This document shows positions 55,621 to 64,000 of a DNA stretch of 64,000 nt, piece by piece. Position 1 is the first letter of the stretch; each line of letters starts with the position of its first letter. A program made the position numbers and the translations under genes. The stretch covers positions 35,921,078 to 35,985,077 of the forward strand of contig CM055095.1 in NCBI GenBank assembly GCA_029204225.1, given 5' to 3'. The DNA is from Diphasiastrum complanatum (taxonomy: Eukaryota > Streptophyta > Lycopodiopsida > Lycopodiales > Lycopodiaceae). The notes under the pieces were generated by a model. That model was given only the letters and a program-made list of their open reading frames with translations, had not been told where the DNA came from and did not search any database.

Positions 55621-57205
55621 AGAGTGGAAGTGTTGTATAGAATATTGCGATATTGAATTATTCAATAGATCAAACAAAACAAGAAGAGATTGATCAGCTA
55701 CTGATAACTGTAGAAAAGCATACATTCTGACATGATATTGAACGCAATAAAAAGATAGATTGATTTAGTAAGTAGCATGTACAAAGTCAAATGATGATGA
55801 TCACAAAACAATAGCAGATGAAACCGCGTACTCTAAACTATCTCTGAGTAACTGGTAACTTTGTTTGATGCACTTCCGCTAATAAGCAGTAAGTGCTAAA
55901 TAACAATACTCAAGCAAAATAATAGAACTATATGAGTCCTCCTTCTGTGATTTTTTGTCTCTTTCTATTCTTCTTTCTAATCTATAATGATCAACTATTT
56001 ATACTAAATCAATTTAAGCTTATCTAATTATGGCAGATTAGGGCAAGTCTTTAGCTTCATAACAGGCGAAAATAATAATGGTCTTCCTTCGATATGTCAG
56101 TGTCATCGAAGTTGCTCCAATATCCGACGATCCACCTGTTGAGCGATTTCTGAGTATTTCTGCAAGCTGTGTAAAAACACAAATAAATCTATAGAATTGA
56201 ATAAATGAATGGATGAAGACTACAGATCGATTATTCGGTTGAAGCACTCCCGATAGTAGAATATTTTAACAGTAATGATTTTGGACTCCCAACTTTTTTG
56301 TGTGAACTTGAAATAGGGCTCTCGTGAACATAATGACAGCCATTGATAGAGCTATATGCCACCCCACGAATTCATATTATTCCAGAATTTACTCTTGTAA
56401 GAAGCTTTGTAAGCACATAAACAACTTGGTCAATGATTATAAAATAACGCATATCTATTTCAACGTCACGTAGGTTTTCTCTTCTTCTTTTTTATGAGCA
56501 ACCTACATGTTGGAGTTAATCTTCACTTCTACTCACCTAATTCATGCAGCATGCAACCTTACTAGCACCTAATTCATGTAGTCTGTATCTATATAGACCT
56601 TGAAGTAGAACATGATCGACTAGACTACATCGACGTTGACTTCACCGACTTGACTTAAGTCCATTGACATTCTGACTTCGACTCCATCGACAACTTCTCA
56701 AGGGTGAACAAGTCGACTCGACTCATTCGACACCTTCAACGAATGTTGACTATCACTAGTTAAAATGGAGCTCTGCACTACATAAACTACGTCACCGTTC
56801 ACTACACAGTAACTACATCATTGCACGACGGTTACCCGTACAGTCATAATCTTCATGACCACCGCAACTGAACCATTCTCGGGCACAGGATCAGTATCTG
56901 ATTGTTGTATTCACAACATCTTACTTGACGCAAATTCTCTACTTTCTTTATGTGTGTTTGCACTGTCAAATGCTTTCTGATAATTCCTTTCTCCAGTATT
57001 GATACTCGTTCCATGACTCATTCAAAATATCTAATTCGAAGGAAGCATGGCTGTCTTAGATGCCTAACTATTTCGTTGTCTTTGACACCTACAAAGATAT
57101 TCCTCTGGTCGATCTAAGTAATAGTTTGAATCAACAGTTGGTAAAGATCCTGTCATAATTTAACGTTGAGTTTTTCTCTTGTCTGGATTTCGTATTCTGC
57201 AAGAG
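55621..57205. other. Unassigned sequence, possibly part copia LTR
   Basis: No ORF with family motifs. The stretch 56600-56760 is rich in TCGAC/GACTTC words. Because a copia primer-like site follows at 57206, the last part may be an LTR, but there is no second copy to prove it. Confidence 0.35.
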
Positions 57206-57480
57206 TGGTATTAGAGCTAATAAAATAATTTCCTAAACAAATATTCCTTCATACAAACCCCAAAAGTGGTATTTTTGATGTTGAGTTAAGTTGATAGTCG
57301 AGATGTTGTCTTCCCCGAAGATAAATTCTTCAACTTCAAGCAAAAGCAGCCAATGGAAGAGTTCGTCCCAACGACTCCCATCACCATCGACAGGCCTCGA
57401 CCTATGATTGTTCTGATGGACATTGAAGATATCCTTGTGGCTCTGAGTGACTTCCTCTAGGCTTCTCCTTGATCTCACCA
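57206..57480 (+). pseudogene. Copia primer-like site and short pol fragment
   Basis: TGGTATTAGAGC at 57206-57217 matches the copia-6 primer site. About 80 bp later, codons for SRDVVFPEDKFFNF (from about 57292) resemble the end of copia integrase, and a proline/arginine-containing tail follows to about 57457. A primer site so near the integrase end implies a large internal deletion. Confidence 0.5.
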
Positions 57481-59635
<2,155 letters not shown>

Positions 59636-59758
59636 CATAGTGTACTAGTACTCAAGAAATGTGACGAGAAACCGAATGATTCGTGTTTTGATGACGCGAA
59701 TAGAAAATGTTCAAGTTCTGGTGAGTTGGAGTGATGCTTAATTCCAACACAACCTAGG

Positions 59759-59798
59759 CACACACACACACACACACACACTCTCTCTCTCTCTCTCT
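59759..59798. repeat. (CA)n-(CT)n compound microsatellite
   Basis: About eleven CA units followed directly by nine CT units. It lies at the left edge of the copia-1-like fragment. Confidence 0.9.
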
Positions 59799-59829
59799 TG
59801 CTATGCAGGTGAAGGCAGGGTTGACGCTC

Positions 59830-60820
59830 CCAACGTTCAGACCCTATACTACGAAGATGACACAACAATTGTGCGAATCCCTTTGATTGCACACTCACCA
59901 TCATTGGCCGTGTAGATCACCCTCTTGTGATCTCCATATGCCAACAAAGAAGTAAAGTACTCTTTGTGAAAAGTCACATGTGAACTTGCTCCACTATCCA
60001 CCATGGATCTAGATCCCCATCATTAGCAAACATATATGAAGACATCACAAAAGCATCATTATTTGTATCTCGAGCATCCAAACCATCCTCGTCAAGAGTA
60101 AAATTACCTTGCTTGTCTCCTTGATCTCTCTTCTTCTTGTAGCACTCACTTGAAAAGTGTCGTTTGATGCCACAATAGAAGCACTTGAGCATTGATCTAT
60201 CCTTTTTTTTGCCATTTGAAGAGGCCTACCCTTGATCTTGCCCTTTAGACCACTTAATTTTGCTTTTGCCCTTGAATTTTCCCTTTGTGAACATAGCCTC
60301 CTCTTGAAGTGTCGATGTAGATCCACCCCTTGCTTGAAGCTCATATTCTTTGTTGATCAAGATCTCTTGAAGATCCATCAAACTTGGCAAAGTCTTTTGA
60401 ATAGCTAAACTTTGAACAATGTTAGAATGAGCATCCAACAAACCATTAAGAATCACTTGAACAAGCTCTCCTTCCTTAATGTTCTCATGAATGCAAGCTA
60501 ACTCATCATTCAATGTTTTCACTCTCAAAACAAAAGTGTTGGAACTTTCTTCACTCTTTTGGAAACAATAAAAAATTTGTCTTTTTAGAGTCAACACTCT
60601 AGAAGTAGACTTGGACTCATAAAGCTTCTTCAAAGCTTCTCTCTTATTGTACCTCACTTGATCTTGTTGTGTTGTTGGTCTCTCCCCCAAATCTACAACA
60701 ATATTCAAAACATCATTCATCTCAAGAAGTAATTCCATCCTCACTTTCCACAATGAATAGTTACTTGAGGTAAAGCCTATCATTGGCTTCCAACAGGACT
60801 CCACTTGATGTTGCCATGTA
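59830..60820 (-). pseudogene. Copia-1-like gag and protease start (old copy)
   Basis: On the minus strand the frame begins near 60804 and follows the intact copia-1 gag: SSNYSLWKVRMELLLEMND, STSRVLTLKRQIF, EGELVQVILNGLLDAHSN, KGKFKGKSKIKWSKGQDQG. The zinc knuckle is CFYCGIKRHFSSEC (about 60182-60141), and the protease has DLDPWWI followed by a frameshift before the DSGA site, then TANDGEC-equivalent sense near 59900. Deletions and frameshifts disable it. It ends at the microsatellites. Confidence 0.75.
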
Positions 60821-61394
60821 GCAATGACCTAATCTTCTCTTTCAACCTGTTTCAATGCTTAAAGCACTCTTTTGAACAACAGCAAATGTTTTCAAAGAAA
60901 AATCACAAAGATTTGAATCTACTCAATTCTCTTCTAGCACTTATACCAAGCAAATCAACACGTAGAATAGTGAAATCTTGATCAACCTACGATCTATCCT
61001 CAATCTAATGACTCTTGCCACTTCCTTAAATTAAAACACACTCAAATGAAGTTCAGTAACCTCACTATCAAGAGATCCAATCAACATTAGGGTTTTGAAT
61101 ATCTCAAAATTTATAGGCAAACGCCAAAAACTTGATGTGCAATATATTAGCCACCACCTAGGCAAATGTAAACCCTACTATTTTTGGGACTAGATAATGT
61201 ACCCAACATTCAAATTTGAATTTACTCAAACTCGACTACCAACTTTTCCACACTTTCAAAAAGTGTTTATTCAAATGAAATTTAGACTAATTAACTTTGA
61301 AAAGTCAAACTCTAAGTCTAATATAAAGCTGGCCTCAATTTTTCAAAGAAACAAATGTAGCAAATATGACTAAACTAGTTGAATCTTTCACACT
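60821..61394 (-). repeat. Copia-1-like leader and possible LTR remnant
   Basis: On the minus strand, TGTGAAAGATTCAACTAGT at about 61394 resembles the copia-1 LTR start (TGTGAAAAATTGTCAACTAGT), and a CTATAAATTTTG at about 61104 could be the TATA. The part next to gag matches the copia-1 leader. The primer site is absent, so LTR and leader are shortened by deletion. Confidence 0.45.
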
Positions 61395-61439
61395 GCATAC
61401 TTCGAAACTTTTGTCAGATTGTCTTCTTCTTGACTCGTT

Positions 61440-62282
61440 TCATAATCCGGTGGCACTAGGACTTTCAGTTTATAGTGCATTTTATTGTTAGGTGGGTTGA
61501 TCAACACAGCTGCATGTCGATTTACATAAGCCAAATGCCTCCTAGCTAATTGTGAATTTCTCATCGGGCAATCTCGGCATGGATAATTAACTCTGCATTG
61601 TGCACAATAGGGTTCGAATGTTCATGGATCCCCTCGATGTGGACATTCGGCTCGACGATGTTTTCCTCCGCATCCAAAGCATCTTACCGAGTGCAATACA
61701 CCATCATGTCTAAGTTGATAAGCATACACTGGTGATAGATTTCCCTTAGGATCTTCCAAAAAATAGACTGGGAGGCTATATTCTGCTTGTGACCTCTGAA
61801 CCGCTGGATCTGGCTGTTGGGCCTTCTTCTATACCTTTGGTGCGAGCATAAGCTTGACGACAGGCTGAACTTGAAGTGCAAGGTTCTTGGTCTTCCACTG
61901 CACCTGATCCGCTTGACTCTGTTGCACTCCCTGATGATTCATAGCCTTCTGCCCTTGTATGCTCGAGTAACATTAACACTTCAGACTTTTCCCCATCCGA
62001 TATTTCTACGTTTGGACATGGGTGATCTACTTTCTACTTCAAGATGAGATTCTCCATAATGACAACATCTTGACATATTTGCGGCAATGAAGTATAGGAT
62101 GCAAATTCTCTCATACCAGATTTGATCCTGTCGAGTAATCCAGTATAGAAGTTCTGCATTATGGTTTCAGGACTCAATAGATCAGTATCCTTCACTAGAT
62201 TGAACATTCTTCTGGTGTATCGCTGAATTGTCTCATTATGAAAAATCTGAAATGAAGCTAACCTCACAAACTCGGTAGTCAT
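61440..62282 (-). pseudogene. Ty3-D gag, copy 2
   Basis: Minus strand: gag part FVRLASFQIFHNETIQRYTR and GLLDRIKSGMREFASYTSL, a Ser/Gly linker with AVEDQEPCTSS (compare AAEDQEPCSSS in copy 1), SLPVYFLEDPKGNLSPVYAY, then CFGCGGKHRRAEC and a further CAQC...CRDCP cluster (about 61600-61550). One knuckle again has three residues between the second Cys and His. Frameshifts and a stop (near 61624) occur. It is preceded upstream (to the right) by a leader with the same stem-loop modules as Ty3-A. Confidence 0.65.
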
Positions 62283-63600
62283 GGCTGAAATGCAGTATTA
62301 TCATGATGCACAAAATTGCTTTAAGGGTTGTACAACTATGGTGTCCCACTTGTTTTTTTTTTTTTTCTTTCTCTTGAAGTGAAGAGAATAGAGTAAGTGA
62401 AAGATAGATCAGTAAGGATGAAAAAATAAAATAGAAATGGATTCAATAGATGATAGAGTTACATTGTCAAGAGGGGATGGAAGATGAAATGGGGATGGAC
62501 CAAAAGTTGTGGCAGCGTGAATGGTGACTGATGTGGAGGGTACTGGTTTTTCTTGGTACTGAGGTTCATTCACTTGGTTCAGTCCAAGGATGTCGGGTCT
62601 TGATGGATGTTGTGACTGCAACCTAGATTTGACAAGATCTGATCAGTTTAGTTGGCTACTAGTGTGAATTTAGCCCTTTTTCTTGGTTTTTTCTAGATTT
62701 CTCTTTGATCCTAGCTATGATTGGCCTAAGAATTTCAAAGTAGACAAATCTAAGGCAGATCCTTCTATTGATTCGATCTGCAAGGTTACTCAGTGCGAGG
62801 GTTGGCTCTACGAGGGTTCTTTGCACTGTTTTGCAGTCAAAAAGCCATTTTTCTTGCAATCTACTGGGAACTAACTCTCGCCCTCTTAACAATAGCTGAA
62901 TCTAGATTAATATCTAACTTATGTAAAACCTGCGAAAGTTCTTTTCCAATGGTGTGAGAGTTAATGATGTTTGCAAGGATTCTGAAGAGGTTTTTCCCTT
63001 ACAACTTCATCAAAACTTCATATGAACTCTCGCAGACTTGGTCATAGATGAAAAATGGCATTTTGAGCATAATGGACCTGGCTATGAAAGTTACTTCTCA
63101 CTGGTGCGAGAGTTATTGATGTCTATGAGGATTCAAAACCACTGCTCATAGATCAATCAATAATTCAAACTAACTCTCGTAGGCTTTTCTTTGTCACTAT
63201 CTCAATAAAATGGAGCTTCAGAATTCTCTGCGAAGATTAGTTGCCAGTTGCCAAAAAATAAAAAAATTGATGACTGCGAGGGTTTTGGCCTTGATTTTGC
63301 TATTTTGGATCTTGGGAACCTTCGTAGAGGGTCTTAATCTGCAAGGTAACTCTCGCAGAGATTTATGTGTCACTATCTCAGTGAGATGGAGCTTCAGAAG
63401 GCTCTGCAAAGGTTACTTAGCAGTATTTTTTTTTAATTTTTAAGGTTTTTTTGAATTTTTTTGGTTGTTTTTTTGGCTATTTTGGAAAATGGTTGGGAAC
63501 TAACCCTCGCAGAGATTTGTGAGTCCTTGTCTCAATGAGATGGAACTTCAGAAGGCCCTGCGAATGTTACTTCAATCTGAAGAAAAAGTTATTAGATCTG
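62283..63600 (-). repeat. Ty3-D leader with inverted-repeat modules
   Basis: No coding sense. From about 62780 to 63570 the sequence holds many AACTCTCGCA/TGCGAGAGTT words. Complementary-arm modules lie at 63502-63568, 63348-63414 and 63172-63238 (67 nt each) and 63025-63092 (68 nt). On the minus strand the loops match those of Ty3-A (TTCCATCTCANTGAGAC). The 62290-62520 part matches the sequence upstream of Ty3-D gag copy 1. Confidence 0.7.
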
Positions 63601-63808
63601 ATATGTTTTCCCGCCCATTTTTTCTTGCCAAAAACAGATTTTTCATGTTTTTTGAATTTTTATGGGTTTTTCTGGATTTATGGAAGCACATACATACAAT
63701 CAAAAAATCATAGAAAAAAAATGCACAACTAACCCCTCAACCACACTAAACTATCTTCCAAAAAATCCGATTTTTGGTGAAAAAATGGTGAAAAAGAGGA
63801 AGCGAGAG

Positions 63809-63861
<53 letters not shown>

Positions 63862-64000
63862 CAGAGTTGTATTAGAATGAAAATAGAGATACAATACAAA
63901 GGAAATGACTCTCTTTTATAGATTCCCAAGGTGAGCCTCCTTCACTCAGATTGGCCACTTCATTGGGGCAAAGATTCTAATCCAAGCCTTTCAAAGAAAC
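63601..64000 (-). other. Probable Ty3-D LTR, partial
   Basis: A TATA-like CTATAAAAGAG is read on the minus strand at 63911-63921, upstream of a (CT)n tract, in the position expected for an LTR before the leader. No primer site was found between it and the leader and no second copy exists here, so borders are unknown. Confidence 0.35.
63812..63855. repeat. (GA)n microsatellite
   Basis: A GA run of about 44 bp preceded by AAGCGAGAGAGCGAGAG. The Ser/Leu-rich and Arg/Glu-rich frames across it are artefacts. Confidence 0.9.

Overview
This is nuclear DNA from a land plant with a large, repeat-filled genome. The evidence is a set of nested LTR retrotransposons of both plant superfamilies, tRNA-Asp and initiator-tRNA-Met primer sites, and genes with GT-AG introns; there are no prokaryotic operons. 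I cannot name the species. A fern, gymnosperm or other large-genome lineage would fit. No conserved host gene is visible: almost everything recognisable is mobile-element sequence, mostly decayed. The family names used here are mine: Ty3-A, Ty3-C and Ty3-D; copia-1 to copia-6.

Left part (1-20470). A fragment of the extra 3' ORF of a Ty3-A element (1-880) is followed by a two-gene, intron-containing, transposon-like unit: a plus-strand transposase-like gene (1134-3688) and a minus-strand acidic-protein gene (5094-3770), arranged tail to tail. A Ty3-A LTR and leader (5098-7297) is broken at gag codon 25 by a second Ty3-A LTR. That LTR begins a long element with leader, gag, protease, RT-RNase H, integrase, a 3' non-coding stretch with its own TATA box, and a long 3' ORF (7298-20470). 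The primer site matches the tRNA-Asp type, as in Athila elements.

Middle (20470-39199). A minus-strand copia element (20470-24738) has LTR, leader and first gag half of copia-2 but second gag half and pol of copia-1. Next come a copia-3 tail, then an older Ty3-A element split by a minus-strand copia-2 element and rearranged by a 1.57-kb inversion. Inside copia-2 sits a full-length, apparently intact copia-1 element (28761-34621): two 653-bp LTRs that read as identical, a 5-bp target duplication, and one 1316-codon gag-pol ORF.

Right part (39200-64000). There is an AT-rich stretch, then a decayed gene resembling a permuted (beta-class) DNA N4/N6 methyltransferase (about 41080-40151, minus) abutting a Ty3-D gag. 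Further right lie a second Ty3-A fragment with another local inversion, fragments of copia-4, -5 and -6, a 16-bp minisatellite, a Ty3-C fragment, a third Ty3-A LTR plus leader, a copia-1-like gag, Ty3-D gag and leader on the minus strand, and (GA)n tracts. Several 0.3-2 kb stretches show nothing I can assign.

The strongest new signal is structural. The leaders of Ty3-A and Ty3-D carry an array of inverted-repeat modules, each 67 or 68 nt from arm to complementary arm. I find them in four separate leaders, two families and both strands.
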